A stretch of 64,000 nucleotides of DNA from Maniola hyperantus. Taxonomy: Eukaryota; Arthropoda; Insecta; Lepidoptera; Nymphalidae. Numbering within the stretch: position 1 is the first letter of the stretch; the number at the start of each line of letters is the position of its first letter. Both the position numbers and the translations under genes were made by a program. The notes below the pieces were generated by a model that saw only the letters and a list, made by a program, of their open reading frames with translations, made no database searches and was not told where the DNA came from. The DNA lies in assembly GCF_902806685.2 (NCBI RefSeq), contig NC_048545.1, positions 645,001 to 709,000 of the forward strand, given 5' to 3'. Shown one piece after another: positions 1 to 10,600 of this stretch.

Positions 1-162
1 TATAATATATATTTGGGCTTTCTGTTAGAACTTGTTGACTTTCCTATATGTTCTTTTTTCTTTTCTAGGTCGCTTCTCACTCCAATAGCTTCGGCTTCAA
101 GTCTACACCATTTACTCCAGGGTTCGCAAATAATCAGTCAAGATTATAGCCAATGTATTTTT
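1..162. other. Unassigned left edge
   Basis: AT-rich DNA with a short open frame at 13-204 that runs into the SINE that follows. It has no recognisable protein similarity and no exon-like signals beyond chance. I see no supported feature. Confidence 0.4.
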
Positions 163-330
163 AATTCGAGCCTCAATAGCTCAACCGGTATAGGAGTGGA
201 TTGAAAACCGAAAGGTAGACGGTTCAAACCCCGCCCGTTGCACTATTGTCGTACCTACTCCTAGCACAAGCCTGACGCTTAATTGGAGAGGAAAGGGGAA
301 TATTTGTCATTTAACATGGCTAATATTTTT
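163..330 (+). repeat. tRNA-derived SINE, family S1
   Basis: The head carries a pol III A-box-like TAGCTCAACCGG and a B-box-like GGTTCAAACCCC about 45 bp apart. It is followed by a body ending in T/A-rich sequence. The same unit recurs in reverse at 4048-4206 and 45205-45365, which shows that it is dispersed and not a tRNA gene. Confidence 0.75.
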
Positions 331-763
331 TATTAAAAAAAAAATAGTATGAAAATGTAAATATGTATTATTGAAAATTTGTATATTATTATAAAACTAT
401 TACAAAACTTTAAGCTTTTCTTTTAATCTAGTCGTACCTACATTTTATTAGGTAGGCTCATCTTAAAGTTGTTTCGCTATGTAACTACTTATTAAGAGTG
501 CTCAACATGGTTGCACCAAGTGGAGCATGAGTGCATGATGTCCCAATCAATATTTATGGGCAGGACTTACTCAAGGTGAGCAGGAATGATGATTTAACAA
601 TTTGAAAATTAATGAATATTTTTAAAAACAAATAAAATTATAGGGTAATAAAACATGAAATAAAATATGTGGAGTTTCATTTAAATAATTATTCTTAAAA
701 TATACAAAATTAATTAGACATTTTCAACAAGGAATGATACATTCATTAAACACAAAGACACTA
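331..763. other. Gene-free AT-rich stretch, probable 3' flank of TMEM258
   Basis: No coding potential or clear repeat is visible. The part next to 764 is presumably the 3' UTR of the minus-strand TMEM258 gene, but no unambiguous minus-strand polyadenylation signal could be placed close to the stop. Confidence 0.4.
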
Positions 764-1091
764 TCAGACGTAAATACCCACCCATAACAACAAGAATAGA
801 ATACCAAACCCAGAAAATAAAGCGGCCACTAGTGATAACAGAAGTTCCTTGAATAGGTCCCTTGACATCTTCGTGCTCGTGACTTCGTATACAAAGAACC
901 ACGCGGTAAAGAATATTCCAATACCGAGCAGAAGCATCGTCAGGTGAGGAAACACAGCCGGGTTTATTGGTGACGCGTACCGCACCATCGATTCAATTTC
1001 CAACTAGAAAAATACATGACAAAATCAATATAAAACTCTGTAAAATTATACAAAATATAGAGTTCAGTATCTAAATCGTACTTACACTCAT
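764..1091 (-). CDS. TMEM258: TMEM258 / Kuduk, oligosaccharyltransferase subunit
   Basis: Two coding exons on the minus strand: 1091-1086 (ATG AGT, then donor GTAAGT) and 1003-764 (acceptor TTTCTAG, stop TGA). They give an 81-aa protein beginning MSLEIESMVRYAS. TMEM258 is a very short two-pass ER membrane protein of the oligosaccharyltransferase complex needed for N-glycosylation. The sequence keeps the family hallmarks NPAVFPHLT, FFTAWFFVYEVTSTK and the end LLLWVGIYV, with two hydrophobic helices at about residues 20-40 and 56-79. Exon 2 alone opens with TTG, not ATG, so the true start must come from the tiny upstream exon, and phase and splice sites fit exactly. The gene is head to head with the zinc-finger gene at 1590. 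Confidence 0.95.
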
Positions 1092-1581
1092 TTTTATTAT
1101 ATTTTAAAGGCAACAAATTAATGTTTTTGCTAAAAATCCAGCGCCGGTCTTTAACCAAAAAATTGGTAAACAACACAGACGAATAGTTTAATAACACGTC
1201 ATCTGAAATGTCAACGAAATAGTTTATTGTCTATGCTAATCCAGTTAGGTTGGAGTTGGTCCCAACTCTCACCAAATAGTCCACTGTTGGAGCCATGTCG
1301 GAGCTAGTGAATGAAATGAATGAATAATACGCCACTCTATATTTCCTAGTCTATGGCTGTGTGGTTGCAATTGACGTTTGATTGACACTTTAGAAGTGAC
1401 AGTGACAGATTTTTATGTCCGCAATCGTGTTTACATTTTTTTTTTTTAATTTCTTTTTATCATTATCCTATATGTTATTATATTGGTCTGTGGTTTACAT
1501 TTTGTTTTGCAAATTTCAGCTGAAATTATCGAATTCCCTCGCTTAAATATCATGAGGAGTTAAAACATACTTTTTTCTTCC
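1092..1581. promoter_or_regulatory. Shared upstream region of TMEM258 and zinc-finger gene 1
   Basis: About 490 bp separate two divergent start codons, so both promoters must lie here or overlap. No TATA box at a convincing distance was recognised. A T-run is present at about 1435-1447. The bidirectional-promoter role is inferred from gene layout only. Confidence 0.5.
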
Positions 1582-1614
1582 ATGAAGCGATGTCCTCCCA
1601 ATGTTACATCATGA
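1582..1614 (+). promoter_or_regulatory. Upstream ORF overlapping the zinc-finger start
   Basis: An ATG at 1582 opens a 10-codon frame ending in TGA at 1612-1614. It overlaps the main ATG (1590) in a different frame. In-frame ATGs at 1611 and 1617 lie at or just after the uORF stop. Ribosomes may leak to 1590 or restart at 1617, so the protein start is uncertain by up to 9 residues. Confidence 0.45.
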
Positions 1615-4600
1615 ACATGAACAGGGTAGTCGCTCAAAACGGACAAGAAAATATGGACTCAAAACCAGCTCTAGCAAAAGAAAAAGTAATGTCCTACGAG
1701 GCCAAGTCTGTCGGGTCTACCGCCTTCTTCAAATGCGAGGCGTGTCCTTTCATGGCATTCGCTGAGGACGATATAAAATTTCACCTATTTACTGTGCATC
1801 CTGAGTTGGCAAAACGTAATGGACTAGCAGACAACATACAGATCCCGTGTCCTGGGTGTACGAGCGTGTTCGATGCGGAGGAAACTCTGCGGACACATCT
1901 CCGCAATCACCATAAGATGGGTATAAAAGATGTTAAGAAAATGGTAAAAAGTCTTGTACAAATAGCCCTTAAAGATGCTAAGTTAAAAAAGGAAATAACT
2001 GTCAACGAGCCTCCGCCACCGCAGCCAGAGCTCGCTGAAGTAAAAATACCACAGCTAATAGAAATAGTCCCTGACATTGTAAATGCCAATAACAAGCAGC
2101 TACCAAAAGGTGTAGCGTTTATTTCCATGGATGAACTGAACAAAATGAGCATGCCCAACTTCGAGAAAATTGATCCAAAAGAAGTTATACAGGAAGCTAG
2201 CATAAATATAGTTTACACTAATGACGTCTCTACTCAATACGCCAATGTCTCAAATACATCAACATCTAACACCACTTGTAACTTGATACAAATGTCAAGT
2301 GTTACTCCTGATTTGATATCCTCCATACATCCTCGGATACCAGCCATAGATAAGAATTTATCCTCAGTATCCTCGCCACAGACTAAAGAGAGCCAAGAAG
2401 TCCCACACATTCCTATGAAGCCAGATAGAGGAAGGTTGACACCTTATCCAAACAGAAATGAAACTAGAAAAGTTGAGGAGACAATAGAAAAAAAGTATAT
2501 ATGCTTAGTTGGTAATTGCCATATACACTTTAAGGAGGAAATAAATGTATTGTATCATAGGTATTTAATAAACTGTTGTTTCATATGCATTTTAATAAAT
2601 TACTAGTGACCCAGTCTGGCTTTGTGTGGGTAGAACCAAGTATCCAAGAATTTTAGTGTATTTTAATGACAACTTTATTCTTAGTGTCTTAGAAGATTGC
2701 ATTGCAAATTTTTTTTAGAAAGTTAAATCAGAAGCTGGCAAACTGAAACAGATTTAAATATCATCTTTTAAAACATTTTTTTGTTCATATGTTCTTGACT
2801 CTTGATTCAGTTACATTGAATGCTGTTAGTTTTAAGTAAAATGGGGTCAGGGTTAAAAATAGACTCAAAAAGTGTGTTTTCAAACAAAATTGGATTAGTC
2901 GAAGACTAAAGATCTTAAGAATGAGGTCATAGTTAGTTTTTACATTTCTGTAAATTTTACTGAAATTAATTTGTTGGTTTAGTCCAGTTTTGTTTGCCAG
3001 CTTCTCAAATGTAATAAATAGTATTAAAAAAAAGATTCCGACGAATTGATAACCTCCTCCTTTTTTTGAAGTCGGTTAAAAATAGTGGTGAATGAATAGA
3101 GGAAATCTGTGCTATTTGAATAAGGAATAGTTAATAATATATTCAAATAGACTTTATAAGAAACTTGTTTGAATAATAATTTCAGGAAGTGCCATAAAGA
3201 TGGAGACATCACATGCCCAGAGTGTTCAGAAAGGTTTGTGACCATGGAGCAGCTGCACATACACCTGTGGAAGCTGCACAAGATAGATCTGGAGCTGCCC
3301 ACGTGTGAGGTTTGCGGGTACAAGACGTCCCTGCGGTACAGGCTGCGTGTTCACATGAAATCCCATGGGACATATAAAGCTTATTCATGTGAGACCATTT
3401 TTATTTTATACTAGCTGATGCCCGCGACTTCGTCCGCGTGGATTTACATTTTTCAAAATCCCGCGGGAACTCTTTAATTTCCCGCATAAAAATGTGTTAA
3501 TCCAGGGTATAATCTATCTCCATTCCAAATTTCATCCAAATCCGTTCAGCCGTTTTTGCGTGATTGAGTAACAAACATCCAAACATCCACACTTTCACAT
3601 TAGTAGGACTAGAAGATGCACTTTTTGGCTGAGGGAGTCTAAAAGTAGTACAGGGTTTAAAAAAATGCTTCTATTACTAAATTGGATTACAGGTACAGTA
3701 TGTCCAAAAAAGTTCAAAAACGCGAACCAACTGTCCAAACACACGCTGTACCACCGCCGCAACGGCCCTCCGATCGAGTGCGACGTGTGCCAGAAGCAGT
3801 GCAGCAATGCGCGCCAGCTGCGCACCCATGTGGCCACTGTGCACGAGAAGGTGAAGCCCTTCAAGTGCTGCGAGTGTGACTACACCGCGGCCAGGAAGGA
3901 AGAGCTCAAGCTGCATATGAGGTCACATACTGGTAAGAACTTTTTTGACTTATGATACCATAGGTAGATTTGAAAAAATTAGTGCCAAATCTCGCCAAAA
4001 TCTGTTTAACGGATTTTGTTGATCCGCCCCTTTTTTTTTAAAGAATATTAGCCATTTTAAATGACTAATATTCCTCTTTCCTCTCCAACTAAGCGTAAAG
4101 CTTGTGCTAGGAGTAGGTACGACAATAGTGCAACGGGCGGGGTTTGAATCGTCAACCTTTTGGTTTTCAGTCCACTCCTTTACCCGTTGGGCTATTGAGG
4201 CTCTAGTAGAGTAATTCCATGTTGAAATCTAGTATACCTCAGAATGGAGTTGGTGCCACAGTTTGCATGTGCAGTTGTTTGCAGTTTCTTTGTGAAATAT
4301 GCAGGATACATCAATTCCATTTCGGTGTTTTAGGCGACAAACCCTACGCCTGCGATCAGTGCGAGTACCGCTCAGGCGACCACAACGCGCTACGTCGCCA
4401 CAAGAAGCAGCACTCCCAAGACAATGCTTACAAATGCAAGTACTGCCCGTACACAGCCATCCAGTCCACAAGATACGCGGCACACATGCTCTCGAAACAC
4501 CCCGAATTAACCTCCGATGACGTACATTGCTGCCCATATTGCCCCTTCAAATCTGTTAGCAAAGACAAATACTCCATACATTTAAACACACACAGAGATA

Positions 4601-6333
4601 AAGAGAGCCATAACTTACTACTGGAAATGACTAAATTGAAAACTAATAAACCTAGTTGGACAATACCGAGCAAGAATTCTGATAAACCAGAAGAAGTACA
4701 GAACAACTCTACTGAACAAAATGTTGAGGGTAGTCCAAAAACTGTTAATACAATCCCTATAGAAGTATACGACTGTGATAGTTTACCTGATACGATGCCT
4801 CAGGAGTACCCCAAAAACTATTGCACAAATTCCTCTGATAATAACCAGCAGGCGAACTTTAACCCCGAAATTGTAACAGATTTGAGTAAAGACGACAACA
4901 ATTCCGACTGCTTGATTTCCGCAAATTTTAATATACAGGAAAGGCACCAGTACACCGCGCAACATCCCTTGCAAATGACCTTCGACTCTTCACAAGCTAA
5001 TATTCATTTTCTCCCATCAGTTTCTTTAGATCAAAATTTACTGCAAAGCAGTAATGTAAATTCACTAGCCGTAACTCATTCTCCAGTCAGTAACAGTATA
5101 AGCAACAATATTATGAGCAATTTCCCTATTCGATTACCACCGGCGTCGATTGCAGTACGCAACAATATCACTTTGAGAGCAGTCGATAAAATATCGTTCC
5201 CCATGACCAAAGTCATAGGCCCAATCATAAAACCAATGATCCTCCCCGTGCCGTCTTCCAGACATTCCCCGATCCATATTTCTAACGAAATAGATGGCGT
5301 TCCACGGAAGAAGCCCAAAATATCGGTAAAAAGCAATTTGATATTAAAGGGTCCAGATCAGGTTAACATGTTCCATTCGCAACAGAAAATGGCGTTTAAA
5401 CAACTGGAGGACAACGAAAGGTATGGTCTGGGAGGTCCAGTGACTTTCAACAATTTGATTACAACGCAGTTCATGCAACTACCGCCCGAACCTGCGTTGA
5501 GTGAATCTCCAAACACCATAATGGCGTACACGCAAGATTCTGCTACAACGCCTGTAGATAACGAAATAAACGACAACCCCCAAATATTCTCATTCAACCA
5601 GCAAATGAACGTGACGCCCATGACGATGCTTCCCCCGCCCCAGAAGATACAAACTAATGATCCAAGTTACATCAAACTGGAGACCACTATCAAACAGAAC
5701 ACACAATCGCCAAGCTTAGAACGAATGTGCAACGCGAATTTACTGAACAACCAAGCTATTAGCCGAGAATATAAAGCATCACCTCCCTTAGAAGATATTC
5801 ATAAAAATATGAATGAGATTAAGAACGAAGTGAAATCCGACGCGTTTTACACGATGGCGTTAAATAACACTGCGGCCAATCCGCCTCTGATAGATCAGTA
5901 CATGATAGACAATATCATACCGGAACAGTACCCCACTCACTTAGATCTATCCAGCGTGGTTTTGCCAGAGGAGCCGGACCAGCAGAATGATGTTATAGAA
6001 ATCGACGATAATTCGGACGACACCAAATTACTGCCACGATTCGATATGAATTTTTCTCTCGAATCATTGTGTTTGATGCATAATGACTTTCACTTTCTGG
6101 AAAACGACATCCCAGCGAATAATATTCCCACCGAGTTACCTGTAAACGAAATGAATAGGATGGTAACCGAAGTGCCTGTAATAAACCAGAAGGATAATTT
6201 AGATGTAGTTCCAATAGATAGCGACGACTGCCAAAATTACATCCAGGGTAAAAAGGATCCCATGATGAACACGTCTGTAAGACCGTCAACTAATAAAATT
6301 AACGTCAAAAATATTGAACTGATGAAGAATTGA
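1590..6333 (+). CDS. C2H2 zinc-finger protein with 11 fingers and a long tail
   Basis: Four exons keep frame: 1590-2560, 3186-3388, 3693-3932 and 4334-6333, giving 1137 aa. Each junction restores a finger; for example exons 2 and 3 join to give YSCTVCPKKF, and exons 3 and 4 give HTGDKPYAC. Fingers lie at about residues 48-70, 86-108 and 306-328 (the last with C-x4-C spacing), then eight in a run from about 331 to 561. The tail of roughly 575 residues is rich in Asn, Ser, Pro and Gln, with a basic PRKKPK patch near residue 793 (possible nuclear signal) and an acidic EIDDNSDD near the end. Such arrays usually bind DNA, and a nuclear regulatory role is inferred. No specific orthologue was recognised. 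The start may instead be 1611 or 1617. Introns 2 and 3 hold repeats. Confidence 0.85.
3413..3604 (+). repeat. Interspersed repeat G2 in intron 2
   Basis: Begins at the motif CTAGCTGATGCCCGCGACTT and runs through 'ccgcgtgga' and 'gttcagccgtttttgcgtga' to 'cacactttcacatt'. Related copies occur throughout the window in both orientations (for example 12541, 26151, 37793, 55820 and 59768). Its class is not certain from sequence alone. Confidence 0.7.
4048..4206 (-). repeat. tRNA-derived SINE, family S1
   Basis: Reverse-oriented copy of the 163-330 element inside intron 3 of the zinc-finger gene. It retains the B-box complement GGGGTTTGAATCG and the A-box complement near 'cccgttgggctattgaggct'. 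Confidence 0.75.
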
Positions 6334-6444
6334 TTTGTTGAAATTGTTATTTTAATTAGTTATGTAGATACAATTGCAAGTAAATAGTTATTAAATATTT
6401 TATACTTAGGTACTTACATTTAAGTTTTTAATGATATTGATTAC

Positions 6445-6450
6445 AATAAA
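6445..6450 (+). terminator. Polyadenylation signal of zinc-finger gene 1
   Basis: AATAAA about 110 bp after the TGA stop at 6331-6333, followed by a T-rich stretch. This is the first canonical signal downstream. Confidence 0.6.
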
Positions 6451-6554
6451 AGACTGTTAATTATCATTTGTTATTTTGGAGTTTTCTTGTCCCTTGGCCT
6501 GTCGGTCAATTCTTATAGACCCAGAAGCGCCTTAAGGGAATTTTGAGTGTAGCT

Positions 6555-6790
6555 GATCAAATTGGCAGACTTTACATAACTTTGAAAACATTATGGATAA
6601 CTCCAGCCACGCAGGTTTCCTCGCAATATTTTCCTTCACCGATAAAGCAAGCAAAGTATTTTAATTTCTTAAAACGCACGTAACTCCGTAAAGTTACATG
6701 TGCGTGCTCAGGATCGAATCTCCGACTTCCCAGATAGAAGGCAGACTACTAGCTTAATTCCTAGATCCCAAGTCTTAATCACTGCTTCAC
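6555..6790 (-). repeat. SINE S2 fragment
   Basis: Diverged copy of the S2 family, with 'caggtttcctcgcaatattt' and 'cgcacgtaactccg' followed by a degenerate B-box complement 'ggatcgaatctccgac'. Fuller copies are at 50395-50706 and 54262-54590. Confidence 0.6.
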
Positions 6791-6828
6791 CTAGCTGTAA
6801 GTTATAACATGTAGATATAGTAAAGCTA

Positions 6829-7021
6829 CAGTAGGTACGCGGCAGAAAATAATGTAGTGTAATGTATATCGACCTTTTAGGAGATAGCAGATTTGTAGAG
6901 CATTGTCTCTGTCGTTGAGACCGACAAAACATATAGGTATGAGTGACAGAGACAACGCCCTACAAAGCCGAAAAGTTATTCTAAAGGTCGATGTACATTA
7001 TTTTCTGCCGCGTACCTACTG
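6829..7021. mobile_element. Palindromic MITE, family 'GTACGCGGCAGAAAATAATG'
   Basis: Ends are inverted: CAGTAGGTACGCGGCAGAAA at the left and its complement at the right, and the interior is largely self-complementary ('gagacaacgccctacaaagc' against 'gcatttgtagag...'). Other copies are at 14300-14651, 15641-15828, 22122-22290, 37463-37582 and 45011-45179, with a half copy at 49938-50002. Confidence 0.75.
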
Positions 7022-7103
7022 CACAAGAAAATTGTGTTTTTTAAACAACGCATCCGGAGATTCTAATAAAATAGGTATAACCTTACATAACTTTAATTCA
7101 ACA

Positions 7104-8980
7104 CTAACTCGTAATTTTACAGTAAACAGCTATAAAATCTCTAGTAGACGCGACTTCTTGCCAGCTAAAAAGCTTCCAGTTCTCAGGAACGTCTCCAAAA
7201 GGCCTAGGATCTGTATGGACCCCTTTCCCATAGCCAGGCCCGATAATAATCATCATCTTCCCCGAAAAAAGTTCAACATACTGTTTGAAAGCTGGCCCAT
7301 TGTTGAAGTAACAGAAAAGTAGAGCGGTGTTGTTGCAATTTTGCAACATAGCGATTATGGCTTTGCCCAATTCTGGCGCGGTGAACTGTAGGGGTATGAA
7401 TGTAGGGGGCGCGTATCTGCACTGCCACCAAGCACCGTCTACTTCTAATCCTGATACTGGGTAACCTGAAAGGATTAAAATGAATCATCTAAATATATAA
7501 AAGGTGACTGGCTGACTGATCTATCAACGCACAGCTCAAACTAAATTACATTAAACACATAGGTAGCTGGTACCGACTAAAAAAATTAAAATGTGTTCAT
7601 GAACATATACTTATTGCTATTTTCGACTTTCAAAGTAAGATTGCTATACCAAGTGGGGTATCATATTGTGGCGGTTACCACAATAGAAACTAGATGGCGC
7701 TGTTCAATCGATGACGTAGTCCCGAACAAATGTACCGCCGATAGCAATCGCACTAACGGAGTTTTCTGCAATCTGGACTATATATAGAAGTTTCAAGACA
7801 TAACCGTCGGCCCAGCTGGCGCTACCGAGCACAACCAACCGCTCGGTGGGAGATCTCCCCTTTGGTACGGTCGAGCCTGCACACCGCTCCCGTACATTGG
7901 TGACCCCGACGTGATCAAGAGTGGTCGCACACTACAACAGCCGACGTTGATACAAGAGTTGATCGCACACTAGAACAGCCGACGTCATCGAAGATCAACC
8001 GCACACCGCCGCACTCCGCACTGCGCACTCAACGTGATCAAGGGTGATCGCATACACCGCAACACCTTTGGATCACACACCGCAAGCCGACGTCTCCTCC
8101 AAACTCCAAGTCTACATGCAGCAACAGCAAGCACATCGAGGCCTGTAAGACGGATGTAGCCACAGCTTCGGGGCACAATGGCCCTGCACTCCATCACCAG
8201 CTACAAGCGTCCTGGTCTACCGCTTCTCTGGTTGGTTGGCAGCCATTGCCCTTCCTTCACACGCCTTCACGCTACAACGCCACCTCTCTTCACTGCTTCA
8301 CACTACGCGTTCGTCTCGGAGGGGAGTGATGTGGCGGTTACCACAATAGAAACTAGATGGCGCTGTTCAATCGATGACGTAGTCCCGAACAAATGTACCG
8401 CCGATAGCAATCGCACTAACGGAGTTTTCTGCAATCTGGACTATATATAGAAGTTTCAAGACATAACCGTCGGCCCAGCTGGCGCTACCGAGCACAACCA
8501 ACCGCTCGGTGGGAGATCTCCCCTTTGGTACGGTCGAGCCTGCACACCGCTCCCGTACAGGCTGAAAGGGCTTTACCTGTACATTCTAAAACAGATTTTT
8601 ACTTATTTTTAGGCATAATAGTTTTTGGTTTATCGTGCAAAATATCGATAAAATACGATTGTAGTATGGAACCCTCAGTGCGCGAGTCTGACTCGCACTT
8701 GGCCGGTTTTTATGCGTCTGTACCTATGTATAAAAATAACATTTTTCTTACCTATAGCTTCCGTAATAATCCATTCAAGGAGACCACTGCCGCAGCCCAC
8801 ACTCAGGATCTCACTGCACTTCAGTTCTTCCATACACTTTGCAATGAACTGAAAGTTGTCTTCCGTGGGGAACACCCATAGCAGCTTGTTTCTGTCTGGA
8901 TGCTCCCGGTACGACTCTACTATTGCCTTCCAATCCTTCTGCTTGTACAGTTCAGTAACGGAGGCTACAATGTCTTCCAT
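7104..8980 (-). CDS. Putative SAM-dependent methyltransferase, 196 aa
   Basis: Two minus-strand exons, 8980-8752 and 7465-7104, join in phase (donor GTAAGA, acceptor CCTTTCAG). The join creates EILSVGCGSGLLEW...GLEVDGAWWQ. This looks like Rossmann methyltransferase motif I (GCGSG, about residues 60-64) followed about 20 residues later by an acidic end of strand 2 (E/D in GLEVDG), the usual SAM-ribose contact. The remainder has TFIPLQFT, a hydrophobic core strand ALLFCYFNNG and a terminal FIAVYCKITS strand. The protein is short for a class I enzyme but looks complete. I do not recognise the substrate. The single 1.29-kb intron carries a nested LTR element, so the gene tolerates recent insertion there. 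Confidence 0.8.
7590..8711 (+). repeat. Interspersed repeat R, split by a TRIM insertion
   Basis: The left part (about 7590-7666, ending 'ggggtatcatat') and the right part (about 8563-8711, from 'tgaaagggctttacctgtac' to 'gactcgcacttggccggttt') are contiguous in intact copies such as 35477-35917. The TRIM at 7667-8559 therefore landed inside an older copy. Confidence 0.75.
7667..8559 (+). mobile_element. TRIM: miniature LTR retrotransposon with two 230-bp LTRs
   Basis: Direct repeats at 7667-7896 and 8330-8559 look identical by eye. Both start TGTGGCGGTT and end CCCGTACA (TG...CA termini) and contain a TATA-like 'ctatatatag'. The 5' LTR is followed at once by TTGGTGACCCCGACGTG, a plausible tRNA primer-binding site. 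The 3' LTR is preceded by the purine-rich GGAGGGGAGTGA, a plausible polypurine tract. The roughly 430-bp interior has no gag or pol frame, so the element is non-autonomous. No clear target duplication flanks it (left 'catat', right 'ggctg'). Confidence 0.85.
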
Positions 8981-8997
8981 ATTTTGGTTAAAAAATA

Positions 8998-9095
8998 TCA
9001 CAGGGCTACGCAGGGCAGGGAAGAAGAAATCACAGGGCAGGGAAGGGAAGAAAGAAGGAATCACAGGGCAGGGCAGGGAAAAAGAAGGAATCACA
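8998..9095. repeat. Purine-rich minisatellite upstream of the methyltransferase gene
   Basis: Three imperfect units of about 30 bp built on 'cacagggcagggaag...gaaggaat'. They lie 20-115 bp upstream of the start codon of the minus-strand methyltransferase gene, so they may fall in its 5' UTR or promoter. Confidence 0.65.
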
Positions 9096-9707
9096 GCAAG
9101 GCAAATAGAAAGATTCAGAGAGCTTACGTTCTGAGGTCTCTGGGTCTAGGCGAAGATTTTTGATATTAGACGTTACTTATAGGTTATTCTAGCCTCCTGT
9201 TCACGAATAGGTACCCAGAAGCAATAACTAAACTCTGCCGGAAGTAGGAAGTTTTAATTTAAGGAGATATTTCGCGGGGAATTGAAAGATTAAGTGAGTG
9301 TGAGATCCATAAGTTCACTTTTGAAGTGAATAGAGATTATAAAGGTTGCTTTTTATCTTAACTCTTTAAACTTTACCATAGAAGTTGACACAGCCATATT
9401 TTTATTTATCCACACATTTAAAATAAATCAAGTTAACTAACGGTCCCTTATTTTAAACTGACTTTAAATATCAAAAAATAAAAATGGCAGTCTTTGTAAG
9501 TAAAATGTACTAGCAGGTAGGTACGAAGTGTAAACTGTAATAACATTGACAATGAAACAAAGCAACTGCTAGACGCGGAGGTGACGTCTCTTTACGTAAC
9601 TAACTGCAGTGATTGATTCTATCGGTTCACAGGGATGAACTGTATCTACAAACAATAAATATTCCTAGAATAATTATTGTTCTTCATCATCATCAAACAG
9701 CTGTGAC
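9096..9707. other. Gene-free stretch
   Basis: AT-rich sequence without coding potential or a clear repeat. Only a short CAT microsatellite-like 'tcatcatcatca' (about 9684) precedes the SINE. Confidence 0.4.
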
Positions 9708-9857
9708 AGCCTAGTGGTTAGGACGTCCGCCTTCTAATCGGAGGTCGGGGGTTCGATCCCGGGCACGCACCTCTAACTTTTCGGAGTTATGTGCGTTTTA
9801 AGTAATTAAATGTCACTTGCTTGAACGGTGAAGGAAAACATCGTGAGGAAACCTGAA
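9708..9857 (+). repeat. tRNA-derived SINE S2, 5' half
   Basis: tRNA-like head with A box TAGTGGTTAGGA and B box GGTTCGATCCC, then the S2 body 'aacatcgtgaggaaacctg'. It is cut off by the family C repeat at 9858. Confidence 0.8.
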
Positions 9858-10032
9858 GGGCAATTGTCTAAAACCTGCATCAATCATTATTACAATCTCA
9901 ATTGTTCTAATTGGCTGAATTTGTGTGATTCTTCTTGCAACAATGCATTGTGGCCAATAGTGAGCGAACATTAACCAATCAGAGATGATTGCGATCGTGA
10001 CATTGTAGCTGTCAAACAACCGCGGTAGGGCC
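9858..10032. repeat. Family C repeat, about 175 bp
   Basis: Opens 'ctaaaacctgcatcaatcat' and ends 'gacattgtagctgtcaaaca'. It contains CCAATCAGAG and TCTGATTGGCTGAA-like arms that are partly self-complementary. Close copies are at 29333-29482, 50982-51157 and 58887-59055, with diverged ones at 15845-15925 and 21884-22044. Confidence 0.75.
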
Positions 10033-10395
10033 ACTGCATGCCTGAGAATTCTCCATAATGTTCTCAAAGGTGTGTGAAGTCTATCAATCACATGACCAGC
10101 GTGGTAGACTATGGCCAAACCCTTCTCACTCTGATCCCTCGTATACACTAAGGTTTAGCCGTAGTCCACCACGCTGGCCAAGTGCGGATCGGCAGAATAC
10201 ACATCTTTGATAACATTATGAAGAACTCTCAGGCATGCAGGTTTCCTCACGATGTTTTCCTCCACCGTTAAAACAAATGACATTAATTAATTGCTTAAAA
10301 CGCACATAACTCCTGACAAGTGCCCATAGTGACCAAACCTTTCTCATTCTGAGCAGACTCGTTCTCAGTAGTGAGCCGGCGACGGGTCGATCATG
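10033..10395 (-). repeat. SINE S2 pieces
   Basis: Two overlapping segments carry S2 phrases: 'gagaattctccataatgttc', 'accagcgtggtagactatgg', and then 'gaactctcaggcatgcaggt'. They are rearranged and partly duplicated relative to intact copies. Confidence 0.6.
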
Positions 10396-10600
10396 AAGAT
10401 GATGAAATATTTGAGGTTCAAATCCGGCTCTGTTTATTACCTAAGCAGTTATTAGTTTAGGAAAAATTGGCGAACACCCAAACCATACGTTGGGCTGTAA
10501 GTTGTGACGTATTACTTACATTATTGTAAATCTAATTCTAATACATGACCCCGACGCCGCTTGTGAGGAAAGACATAAGCCATAGTAGGTAGTAGGTTAC

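Noticed and set aside
8178..8450. 90-aa frame within the TRIM
   Set aside because: It runs from the non-coding interior into the LTR. The same ending appears at the other LTR, and there is no Gag or Pol similarity.
9711..9775. Possible tRNA gene with A and B boxes
   Set aside because: The same head and body recur in several places with an attached SINE body, and the acceptor stem does not pair as a tRNA requires.
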